Positions 34,203 through 43,598 of a stretch of 64,000 nucleotides of DNA are shown piece after piece. How positions within the stretch are numbered: position 1 is the first letter of the stretch; every line of letters begins with the position of its first letter. The notes beneath the pieces are model-generated. The model had not been told where the DNA came from. It ran no database searches and saw nothing but the letters and a program-made list of their open reading frames with translations. The DNA comes from Duganella aquatilis. Its GTDB lineage: Bacteria > Pseudomonadota > Gammaproteobacteria > Burkholderiales > Burkholderiaceae_D. The stretch covers positions 682,001 to 746,000 of the forward strand of contig NZ_WKJL01000001.1 in assembly GCF_009674565.1 (NCBI RefSeq). Direction: 5' to 3'. The position numbers were made by a program, and so were the translations under genes.

Positions 34203-36049
34203 TATTCAATCTCCAATATCGTTACCGAACGTGCCGGCAGTTTGAGTTCGCCGGCCAGCGGGATGCGCTGGCCGCTGATGACGTCCGTGCCGGCGCTGGC
34301 GCCGTCCAGCATTTCGTGGAAGCGCGCGGTGTTCAGCACGGTGTCGCTCTTGTTTTTATTGAAGGCTACCATGACTTTCTTCGTGCCGTCATACCGGAAG
34401 TAGACGTAGGTGTTCTGCTCCGGGCCGTAGTGCATCATCTTGCCGTTGTGGATGACGGTGGCGGTCTTGCGCCAGTTGAACAGCTTCCTGACGTAGGCTT
34501 GCGCCGCCAGCTGCTGCGGCGTCAGGCCCTGGCCGGTGAAGGCGTTGACGGCGTCGCCGCGCCAGCCGCCGGGGAAGTCGAGGCGGTAGGAGGCGTCGTC
34601 GCGCACCTTGGTGTTGCTGGTCATGAGGATCTCGCTGCCGGTGTAGAACTGCGGGATGCGCGGCGCGGTCGCGACGAAGGCCATCGCCATGCGGAACAGG
34701 TCTTCATCGCCATGCAGTTCGCTGAAGATGCGCGACATGTCGTGGTTGCCCTCGAACAGCACCAGGTTGCCCGGGTTCGGGTACAGGTAGTCGAGCGACA
34801 GCGCTTCGTACAGCGTGGTCAGGCTGTGTTCATCGTCGTCGCCGGCGGCCAGGGCGCGGCGCATGGCGTCGGTCAGCGGGAAGTCCATCATGCTCGGCAT
34901 GTGCGAGGCGTAGCCGTTGAAGTTGCGCTTGCCCTCCTGCCAGTGCGCCACCACCGGCGCCATGGTGCTCCATTCCTCGCCCACCAGGTTCAGGTGCGGG
35001 TACTCGGCCATCAGCGCGCCGGACCAGCGGCTCAGGAAGTCGGTGTTGGAATAGCCGTAGGTGTCGACGCGCAGGCCGGCCAGGCCGGCGTATTCGATCC
35101 ACCAGATGTCGTTCTGGATCAGGTAGGTGGCCAGGTAGGGATTGGCCTGGTTCAGGTCCGGCATGCTCTGGGTGAACCAGCCGGCGGTGAAGTTGGTCTT
35201 GTCTTCGTCCGATGCATACGGGTCTTGCAGCGCCACGCGGTGGTGCGCGGTCGGCACGTACTTGCCCTGGTAGGTGAGCCAGTCCGGCGCAGGCATGTCC
35301 TGCAGCCACCAGTGCTTGCTGCCGATGTGGTTGAGCACCACGTCCTGGATCACGCCCAGGCCCTTGCTGCGCGCCTGCGCCACGAAGTCGCGGTATTCCT
35401 CGTTGCTGCCGTAGCGCGGGTCGATGCGGTAGTGGTCGGTGGTGGCGTAACCGTGATACGAGTAGTCCGGCATGTTCGATTCCAGCAGCGGCGTCGGCCA
35501 CAGCATGGTGAAGCCCATGCCGGCGATGTAGTCGAGGTGGTCGGCCATGCCGCGGATGTCGCCGCCGTGGCGGCCGCCCTTGTTGGCGCGGTCGGCGCGC
35601 TCGCTCATGCCGGCGGCGTTGTCGTTGGCCGGATTGCCGTTGGCGAAGCGGTCGGGCATGACCTGGTAGATGGCGTCCTTGCTGCTGAAACCGGCGCGCT
35701 GGGCCGAGCCGGGCGCGCGCGCCAGCAACTGGTAGCTGTAATGGACGGTCTGGCTGCCGCGCCTGAAAGCCAGGTCGATCTTGCCGGGCTTGGTGTCCGG
35801 CGCGATCTCCAGGTCGACAAACAGGTAGTTGCGGTTGGCGACGCGGCTGACCGCGGCAATGCGCACGCCGGGATAGGCCAGCGCCGGCTCCAGGTCGGCG
35901 ATCTGCTGGCCGTGCACCATCAGCTGCAGCCGGGTGTTGTGCATGCCGGTCCACCACAGCGGCGGGTCCATGTGGTCGATCTGGTAGGGGGCGGCCGGGG
36001 CAGCCAGCGGGAGCGCCGACAGCAGGGCGGTGGCGAGAATCTTGTTCAT
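34202..36049 (-). CDS. Secreted GH13 alpha-amylase-family enzyme (neopullulanase/cyclomaltodextrinase-like)
   Basis: A 615-aa protein with a signal peptide (about 1-18). An N-terminal beta-sandwich module (about 20-120) as in cyclomaltodextrinases precedes the TIM barrel. The GH13 regions are DVVLNHIG, GLRVDTYGYSN (nucleophile D), LVGEEW (acid/base E) and FEGNHD (transition-state D). This matches SusA-type neopullulanases that cut maltodextrins, cyclodextrins or pullulan in the periplasm. GGAG lies 6 nt before the ATG. It is transcribed away from the TonB receptor across a region with five operator-like sites. Confidence 0.88.
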   Translation of the reverse strand: MNKILATALLSALPLAAPAAPYQIDHMDPPLWWTGMHNTRLQLMVHGQQIADLEPALAYPGVRIAAVSRVANRNYLFVDLEIAPDTKPGKIDLAFRRGSQTVHYSYQLLARAPGSAQRAGFSSKDAIYQVMPDRFANGNPANDNAAGMSERADRANKGGRHGGDIRGMADHLDYIAGMGFTMLWPTPLLESNMPDYSYHGYATTDHYRIDPRYGSNEEYRDFVAQARSKGLGVIQDVVLNHIGSKHWWLQDMPAPDWLTYQGKYVPTAHHRVALQDPYASDEDKTNFTAGWFTQSMPDLNQANPYLATYLIQNDIWWIEYAGLAGLRVDTYGYSNTDFLSRWSGALMAEYPHLNLVGEEWSTMAPVVAHWQEGKRNFNGYASHMPSMMDFPLTDAMRRALAAGDDDEHSLTTLYEALSLDYLYPNPGNLVLFEGNHDMSRIFSELHGDEDLFRMAMAFVATAPRIPQFYTGSEILMTSNTKVRDDASYRLDFPGGWRGDAVNAFTGQGLTPQQLAAQAYVRKLFNWRKTATVIHNGKMMHYGPEQNTYVYFRYDGTKKVMVAFNKNKSDTVLNTARFHEMLDGASAGTDVISGQRIPLAGELKLPARSVTILEIE

Positions 36050-36069
36050 ACGGTCTCCAGAGGGCGCCT

Positions 36070-36384
36070 AGTAGTCGTACTACAGGCGCATTTTGATGGT
36101 TTCGCCCGAGAATACTATGAAATCTGCCACGGTTTCTAGTTTTAATACAGATATTCGGCCTGCCTCGCCCTGTCGCTTGACCGCGCCGGGTTGACAGGTA
36201 GGAAATGCAACAGAATTCTTGCTGGTCGCGATGCAAAATGTAGTTCCACTACACGGGTGGGCGCGAGCTTCTGTAGCCGAAATACAACGAGAACAAGGTT
36301 TTCAGAGGGGAGGCAAGGGCTGGCGCGCCTATGGAGGCGTAAGAATACTGAAGCTTGATTGACACAGAATCTAGTTTTAGTACA
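36070..36384. promoter_or_regulatory. Five MalR-like operators between the GH13 gene and the TonB receptor
   Basis: The 450-bp intergenic region (36050-36499) holds five 15-bp sites of the form TGTAGT-NNN-ACTACA. They are AGTAGTCGTACTACA (36070-36084), TCTAGTTTTAATACA (36135-36149), TGTAGTTCCACTACA (36239-36253, perfect arms), TGTAGCCGAAATACA (36272-36286) and TCTAGTTTTAGTACA (36370-36384). The last lies within the TonB promoter. Spacing and symmetry suggest a dimeric repressor, most plausibly of the LacI/MalR type (inference). Confidence 0.65.
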
Positions 36385-36386
36385 AA
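36359..36386 (+). promoter_or_regulatory. TonB receptor promoter
   Basis: TTGACA (36359-36364), 16 nt, TACAAA (36381-36386). Operator 36370-36384 sits in the spacer, so its occupancy should block RNA polymerase. The predicted leader is about 110 nt. Confidence 0.5.
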
Positions 36387-36499
36387 ATTCCGCTTAGAAC
36401 GTCCTTGAGAGCGTTCGTATTCCTTGGAACCCGTGTAGTCGATGTAGCCAGAGCCGGCCGTGGTGTCGCGGGTATTTTTTTGATGATGAGGGGACACTG

Positions 36500-39301
36500 A
36501 TGAAGAATTCCGTTAACCAGCGCGGCGCCGCCCAGGCCGCATTTAAATTGAGCCCGGTCGCCGCTGGTTGCGCCGTATTGCTGTCGACGCTGGTCCAGCC
36601 TGCCTTTGCGCAGACCGCACCGGCCGCCGATACCGTGCAAAGCGTGACCGTGTCCGGCATCCGCCGCGGCATCGAGGACGCGATCTCGGTCAAGAAAGAC
36701 GCCAGCTCCATCGTGGAAGCGATTTCGGCGGAAGATATCGGCAAGCTGCCGGACACCACCATCGCTGAATCGCTGGCCCGCCTGCCCGGCCTGACCACCC
36801 AGCGTACCAAGGACGGCAACGCCTCCACTGTCAGCATCCGCGGCCTCGGCCCGGACTTCGCCGGCTACCTGCTGAACGGCCGCGAACAGACCAGCACCGG
36901 CGACAGCCGCGCGGTCGACCTGAGCGCTTACCCGGCTGAACTGATCGCCGGCGCCACCGTCTACAAAACCACCGACGCGACCGTCATGGGCGCCGGCTTG
37001 GCCGGCACCATCGACCAGCAGCTGATCGATCCGCTGGCCTTCGGCAAGCGCACCATCGCTGTCAAATACCAGAAGACCAAGAACGGTCTGGGCCTGGAAG
37101 CGCAGGGCCAGGGCCATCGCGAGAGCGTCACCTACATCGACCAGTTCCTGAACCGCACCCTGGGTGTGGCGATCGGCTACGTGCGTCAGACCAGCGATTC
37201 GTCGCAATATGAATTCGGCACCTGGGGCGATTACACCGGCCCGGTGACCACCACCAACGGCAGCACCGTGACGGCCAAGGTGCCGGGCGGTTCGGGCTAC
37301 AACGCCACCACCCGCAACATCCGCGACGACCGCAAGGGCGTGGCAGCGATCATCGCCTTCAAGCCTAACCGCGACTTCAACAGCCAGATCGATATGTTCT
37401 GGTCGAAGATCGACGACTACACCAAGCTGAGCGAAATCCAGGTGCCGGGCACCGGCGTGTTCACCAACGCCACCGTCGCCAACGGCATCGCCACCTCGGC
37501 CACCATGAGCAACGTCGGCCTGATCGACCGCAACGAAGGTATTCTGGACAACGACACCATCAAGTCGATCGGCTGGAAAACCAACCTGAAGCTGGGCAAC
37601 GGCTGGAGCACCATGCTCGACCTGAGCCATAACTCGGCCGACCGCGTCGAGCGCGACGTCGAATACTACGGCGGCACGCCGACCAACGCCGGCCTGACCC
37701 TGACCGGCCTGGATGGCCACATTCCGACCATGGCTTACGGTAACAGCCTGACCGATCCGAACACCATGGCCGTGCGCAACCAGTGCGGCTGGTCCGGCAT
37801 CGCCAACAACTCGGCGTGCGGCTCGATCTCGCAGGCCGGTTACTACAAGGGCCCGACCATCCGCGACCAGGTCAATGCGATCCGTCTGGAAGCCAAGTAT
37901 GAAATTCCGGAGAACAGCTACTTCTCGAACCTGCGCTTCGGCGCCAACTTCACCGACCGCACCAAGAAGCGCGTGGCCGATGAGGGCGTGATCCAGTCGA
38001 TCACCGGCGGCGGCTACGACCGCATTCCGTTCCCGAGCGGTTCGACGGTGGCCAACAACGTTGGCGGCACCGGCCTGAGCATGCTGGTGTTCGATCCACA
38101 GGTGAACCTGATCCCAGGCGCCGTGGTGCAACGCAAGTACGCCAACGACATCCTGTCGAAATCTTACGGCGTGCAGGAAAAACTGAGCACCGCCTACGCC
38201 AAGCTGGATATCGACAGCCGTATCGGCGAAATCCCGGTCAGCGGCAATCTCGGCTTCCAGGCGGTGCATACCAAGCAGGAAGCGGCTGGCTACCACGCCA
38301 ACGTCGGCTCCTCGCCGGTGCTGGACAACCCGGCCTCGGCGCAGCAGACCGATGGCACCAGCTACAACGACTTCCTGCCGTCGCTGAACCTGAATTTCGA
38401 TCTGGGTAACAGCTACCTGGGCCGCTTCGCGGTGTCGAAACAGGTGGCGCGTCCGAACATGACCGACATGCGCAACTCGTTCAGCTTCGCCGTGAACACC
38501 ACGCCGACCGCTGTCAACGGTGTGGTGCCGCCACCGCGCTACGAAGGTTCGTCGGGCAATCCTAACCTGAAGCCGTTCCGCGCCGATGCGCTCGACTTCT
38601 CGCTGGAGAAATACTTCGCCAAGAAGGGCTATGTCAGCGCCGCGCTGTTCTACAAGAAGCTGAACAGCTACATCGTGCCGCAGGCGATCAGCGACTACGA
38701 CTTCACGCCTTACCTGGCGACCTTCGGTCTGCCTAACCTGGCCGGCGGTAACAAGGGTATTTACACCACCACCGTGAACGGCAGCGGCGGCAACCTGAAA
38801 GGTCTGGAGCTGACCGCGTCGGCGCCGTTCGAGCTGATTCACCCGATCCTGAACGGCTTCGGTGCGTCGGGCAGCTATTCGTCGACCTTCAGCTCGGTGG
38901 CTCTGCCTAACATCATCGGCAAGAATCCGGACCAGGTGGCCGACGCCGGCAGCATCCCGCTGCCAGGCCTGTCGAAGACCAACGCCAAGCTGCAGCTGTA
39001 CTTCGAGAAGAGCGGCTTCAGCGCCTTCGTCGCGACCAACTACCGTTCGCGTTATGTCGGCAGCGTAGCCAACGACACCGTCGGCGGCTTCCCATCGCTG
39101 GTGTACATCGAGTCGCAGAAGTGGCTCTCGGCGCAGATCGGTTACGAGATCCAGACCGGCCCGATGAAAGGCCTGTCGTTCCGCGTCGAGGGTAACAACC
39201 TGAACAGCCCTTACTACGTGGAGTCCAATGCCGACGGTTCGACCAAGACCCGTACGCAAACCGGCCGTACCCTGTTCTTCAGCGTCAGCTACAAGATGTA
39301 A
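36500..39301 (+). CDS. TonB-dependent receptor, probable maltodextrin transporter
   Basis: A 933-aa outer-membrane receptor of the Xanthomonas/Caulobacter type (TIGR01782-like). It has a signal peptide (about 1-38, ending QPAFAQ), a TonB-box-like start (DTVQSVTVSGIRR), a plug domain (IVEAISAEDIGKLPDTTIAE, SLARLPGLTTQR, VSIRGLGPDF) and a barrel ending in the aromatic TLFFSVSYKM. Location opposite a GH13 gene and before a halogenase-like gene fits the MalA-type maltodextrin receptors of such loci. Codon use is strongly biased, consistent with high expression. A terminator follows. Confidence 0.9.
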   Translation: MKNSVNQRGAAQAAFKLSPVAAGCAVLLSTLVQPAFAQTAPAADTVQSVTVSGIRRGIEDAISVKKDASSIVEAISAEDIGKLPDTTIAESLARLPGLTTQRTKDGNASTVSIRGLGPDFAGYLLNGREQTSTGDSRAVDLSAYPAELIAGATVYKTTDATVMGAGLAGTIDQQLIDPLAFGKRTIAVKYQKTKNGLGLEAQGQGHRESVTYIDQFLNRTLGVAIGYVRQTSDSSQYEFGTWGDYTGPVTTTNGSTVTAKVPGGSGYNATTRNIRDDRKGVAAIIAFKPNRDFNSQIDMFWSKIDDYTKLSEIQVPGTGVFTNATVANGIATSATMSNVGLIDRNEGILDNDTIKSIGWKTNLKLGNGWSTMLDLSHNSADRVERDVEYYGGTPTNAGLTLTGLDGHIPTMAYGNSLTDPNTMAVRNQCGWSGIANNSACGSISQAGYYKGPTIRDQVNAIRLEAKYEIPENSYFSNLRFGANFTDRTKKRVADEGVIQSITGGGYDRIPFPSGSTVANNVGGTGLSMLVFDPQVNLIPGAVVQRKYANDILSKSYGVQEKLSTAYAKLDIDSRIGEIPVSGNLGFQAVHTKQEAAGYHANVGSSPVLDNPASAQQTDGTSYNDFLPSLNLNFDLGNSYLGRFAVSKQVARPNMTDMRNSFSFAVNTTPTAVNGVVPPPRYEGSSGNPNLKPFRADALDFSLEKYFAKKGYVSAALFYKKLNSYIVPQAISDYDFTPYLATFGLPNLAGGNKGIYTTTVNGSGGNLKGLELTASAPFELIHPILNGFGASGSYSSTFSSVALPNIIGKNPDQVADAGSIPLPGLSKTNAKLQLYFEKSGFSAFVATNYRSRYVGSVANDTVGGFPSLVYIESQKWLSAQIGYEIQTGPMKGLSFRVEGNNLNSPYYVESNADGSTKTRTQTGRTLFFSVSYKM

Positions 39302-39325
39302 GCTGAACGTGTGAGGTAAAGTGTA

Positions 39326-39362
39326 AGCCCCTTGTCCGGATTCCTTCGGCAAGGGGCTTTTT
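39326..39362 (+). terminator. Rho-independent terminator after the TonB receptor
   Basis: AGCCCCTTG (39326-39334) pairs with CAAGGGGCT (39350-39358), followed by a T run. The next gene begins 17 nt later, so readthrough or partial termination would set lower expression of the downstream pair. Confidence 0.85.
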
Positions 39363-39378
39363 ATCTTCTGGAGCGAAG

Positions 39379-40893
39379 ATGCAACCATTAAAAGATATCG
39401 TCATCGTCGGCGGCGGCACCGCCGGCTGGATGACGGCCGCGGCGCTGTCGAAGATGCTGAAGGGCCAGTACAACATCCGGCTGGTGGAGTCGGACCAGAT
39501 CGCCACCATCGGCGTGGGCGAGGCCACCATTCCGATGATTAACCTGTTCAACCGCATGCTGGAGCTGGACGAGGACGACTTCATGCGGCAGACGCAGGGC
39601 ACGTTCAAGCTCGGCATCGAGTTCGTCAACTGGGGCCGCATTGGCGACCGCTATCTGCACGGTTTCGGCGTGATCGGGCAGGATGGCTGGACGGTGGACT
39701 TCTACCAGCACTGGCTGAAGCAGTACCTGGCCGGCAAGGCGGCGGAGCTGGACCACTATTCGATCAACAACGTCGCCGCCATGCACAACAAATTCCTGCG
39801 CGCGCGGCCGGATCTCGGCAACTCGCCGCTGTCGCAGATCGTCCATGCCTACCAGTTCGACGCGTCGCTGTACGCCAAATTCCTGCGCAACTTCAGCGAG
39901 GCGCGCGGCGTCCGGCGCATCGAGGGCAAGATCACCGAGGTGCGCCAGCGCGACGCCGACGGCCATGTCACGGCCGTGGTGCTGGAGGATGGCACGCAGG
40001 TCGCCGGCGACTTGTTCATCGACTGCTCGGGCTTCCGCGCGCTGCTGATCGACGCGGTCAACACGCCGTTCGAGGACTGGTCGCACTGGCTGCCGTGCGA
40101 TACGGCGATTGCCGTGCCGTGCGCCAACGCGCCGGAGCTGACGCCGTACACGCGCGCGACGGCGCACGGCGCCGGCTGGCAATGGCGCATTCCGCTGCAG
40201 CACCGCATCGGCAATGGCCATGTCTTTTCCAGCAAATTCATGAGCGCGGACGAGGCGCAGTCCATCCTGATGAACAATCTGGATGGCGAGGCGCTGGCCG
40301 AGCCGCGCACGATCCGCTTCCGCACCGGCAAACGCAGCAAGGCGTGGAACCGCAACGTGGTGTCGATCGGGCTGTCGTGCGGCTTTATCGAGCCGCTGGA
40401 GTCGACCAGCATCCATCTGATCCAGATGGCGATCGCGCACCTGATTACGTACTTCCCGGCCGGCGGTTTCGAGCAGGCCGACATCCGCCAGTACAACCGG
40501 GTGATGGACGAGGAGTACCGCTGGGCGCGCGACTTCGTCATCCTGCACTACAAGGCCACCGAGCGGAACGACACGCGCTTCTGGAACTATTGCCGCGAGA
40601 TGGAAGTGCCGGAGGATCTGCAGCACCGGATCGATTTGTTCCGCAGCCATGGCCGGGTGTTCCGCGACGGCCTGGAGCTGTTCACCAAGCATAACTGGTT
40701 GCAGGTGCTGCACGGGCAGCGGATTCGTCCGCGTGCCGCCCATCCGCTGGTAGACTTGACCGGCGAGCAGCAGATCAGCGGCTTTTTGCACGAAGTGGAA
40801 AGCGTCATCAGGAACTGCGTGAACGCCATGCCCACGCAGGCAGCTTTTATCGCCGCCAATTGTGCGGCGCCTATTCATAAAAACCAAGCATAA
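39379..40893 (+). CDS. Tryptophan-halogenase-family flavoprotein
   Basis: A 504-aa flavin-dependent halogenase-like protein. The FAD site GGGTAGWM is at the N-terminus, the catalytic-lysine region appears as TFKLGIEFVNWG, the family motif WxWxIP is intact (GWQWRIPLQ), and IEPLESTSIHLIQ matches the conserved glutamate region. Such genes commonly follow TonB receptors in glycan loci of Caulobacter, Xanthomonas and relatives, where their substrate is not known. GGAG precedes the ATG. A separate flavin reductase is not present in the window. Confidence 0.88.
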   Translation: MQPLKDIVIVGGGTAGWMTAAALSKMLKGQYNIRLVESDQIATIGVGEATIPMINLFNRMLELDEDDFMRQTQGTFKLGIEFVNWGRIGDRYLHGFGVIGQDGWTVDFYQHWLKQYLAGKAAELDHYSINNVAAMHNKFLRARPDLGNSPLSQIVHAYQFDASLYAKFLRNFSEARGVRRIEGKITEVRQRDADGHVTAVVLEDGTQVAGDLFIDCSGFRALLIDAVNTPFEDWSHWLPCDTAIAVPCANAPELTPYTRATAHGAGWQWRIPLQHRIGNGHVFSSKFMSADEAQSILMNNLDGEALAEPRTIRFRTGKRSKAWNRNVVSIGLSCGFIEPLESTSIHLIQMAIAHLITYFPAGGFEQADIRQYNRVMDEEYRWARDFVILHYKATERNDTRFWNYCREMEVPEDLQHRIDLFRSHGRVFRDGLELFTKHNWLQVLHGQRIRPRAAHPLVDLTGEQQISGFLHEVESVIRNCVNAMPTQAAFIAANCAAPIHKNQA

Positions 40894-40910
40894 AAACCAA
40901 GGAGAAATCA

Positions 40911-41381
40911 ATGAACAATATCGCACGCGTAGCCATGCTCGCTGCCTTCGCCGCCGCCCTGACCGGCTGCGCCGCCACCGGCACCCGCACCGCCATGCTG
41001 ACCTACGACACCATGCCGGTCGGCGCCACCATTTATGAAGGCGGCAAGTCGCTGGGCGTGGCGCCGGTGGTGCGCACTTATGAATATCCGGAAGGCGTGT
41101 CGACGCTGGCGACGCCGGAAGTGACGGCGGTCTGGGTCAGCGGCGCCAAGAACACTTACTGGACCAATCTGCCGATCCATGCGGATCTGGCGGCCACCAT
41201 CCAGCGTCCGGCCAATGTGCCGGGACTGGACAAGGACCAGGCGGCGGCGCAGCCGATCATGGAGGAGCGCGCGCGCGAGGCCGAGCGTCTGAAGGAAGAC
41301 AACCGCCGCACCATGGCGCGCGATTCCCCGCGCTGCCGCGACCAGCAGCAGAAGGGCAATGTGGCGACCGCCGATTGCTGA
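40911..41381 (+). CDS. Hypothetical lipoprotein with PEGA-like segment
   Basis: A 156-aa protein with a lipoprotein signal (ALTGC, cysteine at about residue 20). The segment TYDTMPVGATIYEGGKSLGV followed by APVVRTYEYP resembles a PEGA-type surface repeat. The C-terminus is charged and helical. It lies 17 nt after the halogenase-like gene, so the two are cotranscribed. It may be an outer-membrane partner of the glucan uptake system, which is a guess from context only. Confidence 0.7.
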   Translation: MNNIARVAMLAAFAAALTGCAATGTRTAMLTYDTMPVGATIYEGGKSLGVAPVVRTYEYPEGVSTLATPEVTAVWVSGAKNTYWTNLPIHADLAATIQRPANVPGLDKDQAAAQPIMEERAREAERLKEDNRRTMARDSPRCRDQQQKGNVATADC

Positions 41382-41396
41382 TCGCCGCATCGGCTG

Positions 41397-42050
41397 TTAC
41401 GACTGCCCGCCGCGGTTTTTCACGCTCGGGCGGTCGGCGACCTTGGCCTGCCATGCCGCCAGCGCCGGGTAGTCACCGGTGACGGTGATGCCGACAAAGG
41501 CGGCGTGCAGCAGCGCGCAGTAGACGGTGATGTCGGCCACCGAGAACTGCGGGCCGGCGATGTAGGCTTGCTGCGCCAGCACGCTGTCGAAGTAGCGCAT
41601 GCCGGTTTTGAATTTCTCCAGCTGGCGTTCGCCCCATTCCTTGCGTCCCGCCCATTCCGGGCTTTTGTAGGCTTCCAGCGTTGCCCCGAGGCCGGGCGTG
41701 GCGTGGTGGAAGTAGGCGCCGATACCATCGATCATCCAGTCGTCCGCGCGCTTCTGCATCATGTGGATCAGCGCCTTGTCGCGCGGCGTGGCGCCGGTCA
41801 GCGTTGGATGGCCGTCGAGGTTGTCCAGGTATTCGGTGATGGCGATGCATTCGGCGATGTGGGTGCCATCGTCCAGTTCCAGCACCGGCACCACGCCGCC
41901 GGGATTCTTGGCCAGGAAGGCCGGCTGCTTGTGCTCGGCGGAGAACAGGTCCACCTTGACGAAGTCAAACTGCGCGGCCAGGCCTTTTTCGGCCAGGACG
42001 ATGTGGATGCGGGCGGGATTGGGGAATCCTGGCATGTCATAAATCTTCAT
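41397..42050 (-). CDS. Glutathione S-transferase family protein
   Basis: A 217-aa GST. The thioredoxin-like N-terminal domain (about 1-80) holds KIYDMPGFPNPARIHIVLAE, the cis-proline stretch NPGGVVPVLELDDG and the ECIAITEYLD helix; the helical C-terminal domain follows (AGPQFSVADITVYCALLHA). GSTs conjugate glutathione to electrophiles. It is divergent from a TetR regulator across 138 bp with two near-palindromic operators, so it is probably an inducible detoxification gene. Confidence 0.9.
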   Translation of the reverse strand: MKIYDMPGFPNPARIHIVLAEKGLAAQFDFVKVDLFSAEHKQPAFLAKNPGGVVPVLELDDGTHIAECIAITEYLDNLDGHPTLTGATPRDKALIHMMQKRADDWMIDGIGAYFHHATPGLGATLEAYKSPEWAGRKEWGERQLEKFKTGMRYFDSVLAQQAYIAGPQFSVADITVYCALLHAAFVGITVTGDYPALAAWQAKVADRPSVKNRGGQS

Positions 42051-42066
42051 ATTCGGCTTTCATAAT

Positions 42067-42142
42067 TCTACCTTTCGGTAGATAGATTAAAATGGGCCGA
42101 TAGTCGGGCGTTTCCGGAATTGTCTATCTATCGGTAGATAGA
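42067..42142. promoter_or_regulatory. Two TetR-type operators between GST and TetR genes
   Basis: TCTATCTATCGGTAGATAGA (42123-42142) has 8-bp arms TCTATCTA/TAGATAGA around TCGG. TCTACCTTTCGGTAGATAGA (42067-42086) shares the right half exactly. One copy lies near each divergent start, fitting repression of both genes by the TetR protein. Confidence 0.65.
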
Positions 42143-42188
42143 TATTAATCCCGGATGTTTTGTCGCGTCAAGCGATAATTTTTGAAAG

Positions 42189-42758
42189 ATGGATATGGCA
42201 AGCGATAAGAAGCAGGAAGTGATGATGGCCGCGCGGCTGATGGTGCAGGCCAATGGCTACAACGCCTTGAGTTTCCGCGACCTGGCGGAGGCGGTGGGCG
42301 TGAAGAGTTCCAGCATCCATTACTACTTCCCGACCAAGGGCGACCTGGGCGCGGCGCTGGCGCGCCAGTACACCGAGGAGTTCCTCGGCTATCTGGACGG
42401 GCTGCTGGCGCAGGGCGTGGACTGGAAGACTTGCGTGGCCAAGTATGCCGACGTGTTCCGCGACACGCTGCTGCGCGAGAACCGCATGTGCATGGTGGGC
42501 GTGCTGGCGGCCGAGCGGCCGTTGCTGGCGCCGGAGGTGCAGGCCGAGGTGGAGCGCTTCACCGCGCTGATCGTCGGCTGGCTGGCGCGCGTGCTGGCGC
42601 TGGGCAAGCCGAAGATGGAAGCGGCGGCGGTGAAGGGCTGGGCGTTCGCCGTGTTCTCGGCGATCGAAGGCGCGCAGCTGGTGGCGCGCGGCTGCAACGA
42701 CGTGCAGGTGTTCGACAGCACGCTGGCCGCGTACCGTACGGCCGGCCTGCTGCCGTAA
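42189..42758 (+). CDS. TetR-family transcriptional regulator
   Basis: A 189-aa repressor. The N-terminal helix-turn-helix is FRDLAEAVGVKSSSIHYYFP, as in TetR proteins, followed by TKGDLGAALARQY. The C-terminal ligand domain is of the AcrR/TetR_C type and unassigned. It is divergent from the GST gene, and the two palindromes between them are the likely binding sites. ATG 42189 is used; ATG 42195 is equally possible. Confidence 0.9.
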   Translation: MDMASDKKQEVMMAARLMVQANGYNALSFRDLAEAVGVKSSSIHYYFPTKGDLGAALARQYTEEFLGYLDGLLAQGVDWKTCVAKYADVFRDTLLRENRMCMVGVLAAERPLLAPEVQAEVERFTALIVGWLARVLALGKPKMEAAAVKGWAFAVFSAIEGAQLVARGCNDVQVFDSTLAAYRTAGLLP

Positions 42759-42759
42759 C

Positions 42760-43587
42760 TCAGTCTGCGGCGCGGGCGGCCAGGTAGGCGGCGATGCGTT
42801 CGGCGCTGGCCTCGGTGGCCGGGTTGTAGACCATCATCGACAGGTCGGGCCGGCCGTCGACGGCAAAGGTCGAGAATTCCAGTTCGATGGCGCCCAGTTC
42901 CGGATGGTGCAGCACCTTGTAGCCGTCGGAGACGCTGACCACTTCATTGTCTTGCCACATGGCGGCAAACTCCGGGCTGAGGCGCGACAGTTCCTCGGCC
43001 AGTGCGGCGACTTCGGTGTCGGCGCCGGCGCGGATGGCGTCGGCGCGCAGCGAGCCGACCACGAAGCGGGCCACGCTTTGCCAGTCGCTTTGCGCCGCGC
43101 GTATGCGGGCGCTGCTGAACATCATGCGCGCGACGTTGCGCTCCTTGGGCGGGATGCTGGCGTAGTCGGTCAGCAGCAGCGTGGCGGTGCGGTTCCAGGC
43201 CACGATGTCCCAGGTCGGCGTGCGCAGCATGGCGGCGCTGCCGGTGAAGGCGTCCAGCACCCGCTGCAGGCGCGGCGTGACGCCGTCCGACATTTTGTAG
43301 CGCGCTTCCGGCGGGCGGCCCAGGCCCAGCATGAACAGGTGTTCGCGTTCCGGCTCGGTCAGCATCAGGCCGCCGGCGATGCGGTCCAGCACTTCGGCCG
43401 AGGCGGCACCGCCGCGGCCCTGTTCCAGCCAGGTGTACCAGGTGGTGCTGATGTTGGCGCGCTGCGCCACTTCCTCGCGGCGCAGGCCAGCCGTGCGTCG
43501 GCGGCCGGCGGCGATGCCGAAGGCGGCCGGGTCAAGCCGCGTGCGGCGGTCGCGCAGGAATTTGCCGAGGGGATTATGTTCGTTCAT
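42760..43587 (-). CDS. XRE-family regulator with MmyB-like ligand-binding domain
   Basis: A 275-aa protein. The N-terminal helix-turn-helix (about 8-85) includes RTAGLRREEVAQRANISTTW and the YTWLEQGRG motif. The C-terminal PAS-like MmyB domain (about 105-270) holds PTWDIVAWNRTATLLL and LHHPELGAIELEFSTF. Members of this family usually control an adjacent short-chain oxidoreductase, and here the divergent neighbour is one. The stop is one base from the TetR stop on the opposite strand. Confidence 0.9.
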   Translation of the reverse strand: MNEHNPLGKFLRDRRTRLDPAAFGIAAGRRRTAGLRREEVAQRANISTTWYTWLEQGRGGAASAEVLDRIAGGLMLTEPEREHLFMLGLGRPPEARYKMSDGVTPRLQRVLDAFTGSAAMLRTPTWDIVAWNRTATLLLTDYASIPPKERNVARMMFSSARIRAAQSDWQSVARFVVGSLRADAIRAGADTEVAALAEELSRLSPEFAAMWQDNEVVSVSDGYKVLHHPELGAIELEFSTFAVDGRPDLSMMVYNPATEASAERIAAYLAARAAD

Positions 43588-43598
43588 CCTGTTGGTTC

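Noticed and set aside
36377..39388. Open frame of about 1000 codons opposite the TonB receptor
   Set aside because: Antisense of a strongly biased gene. It has no domain features and runs over the operator region and the terminator.
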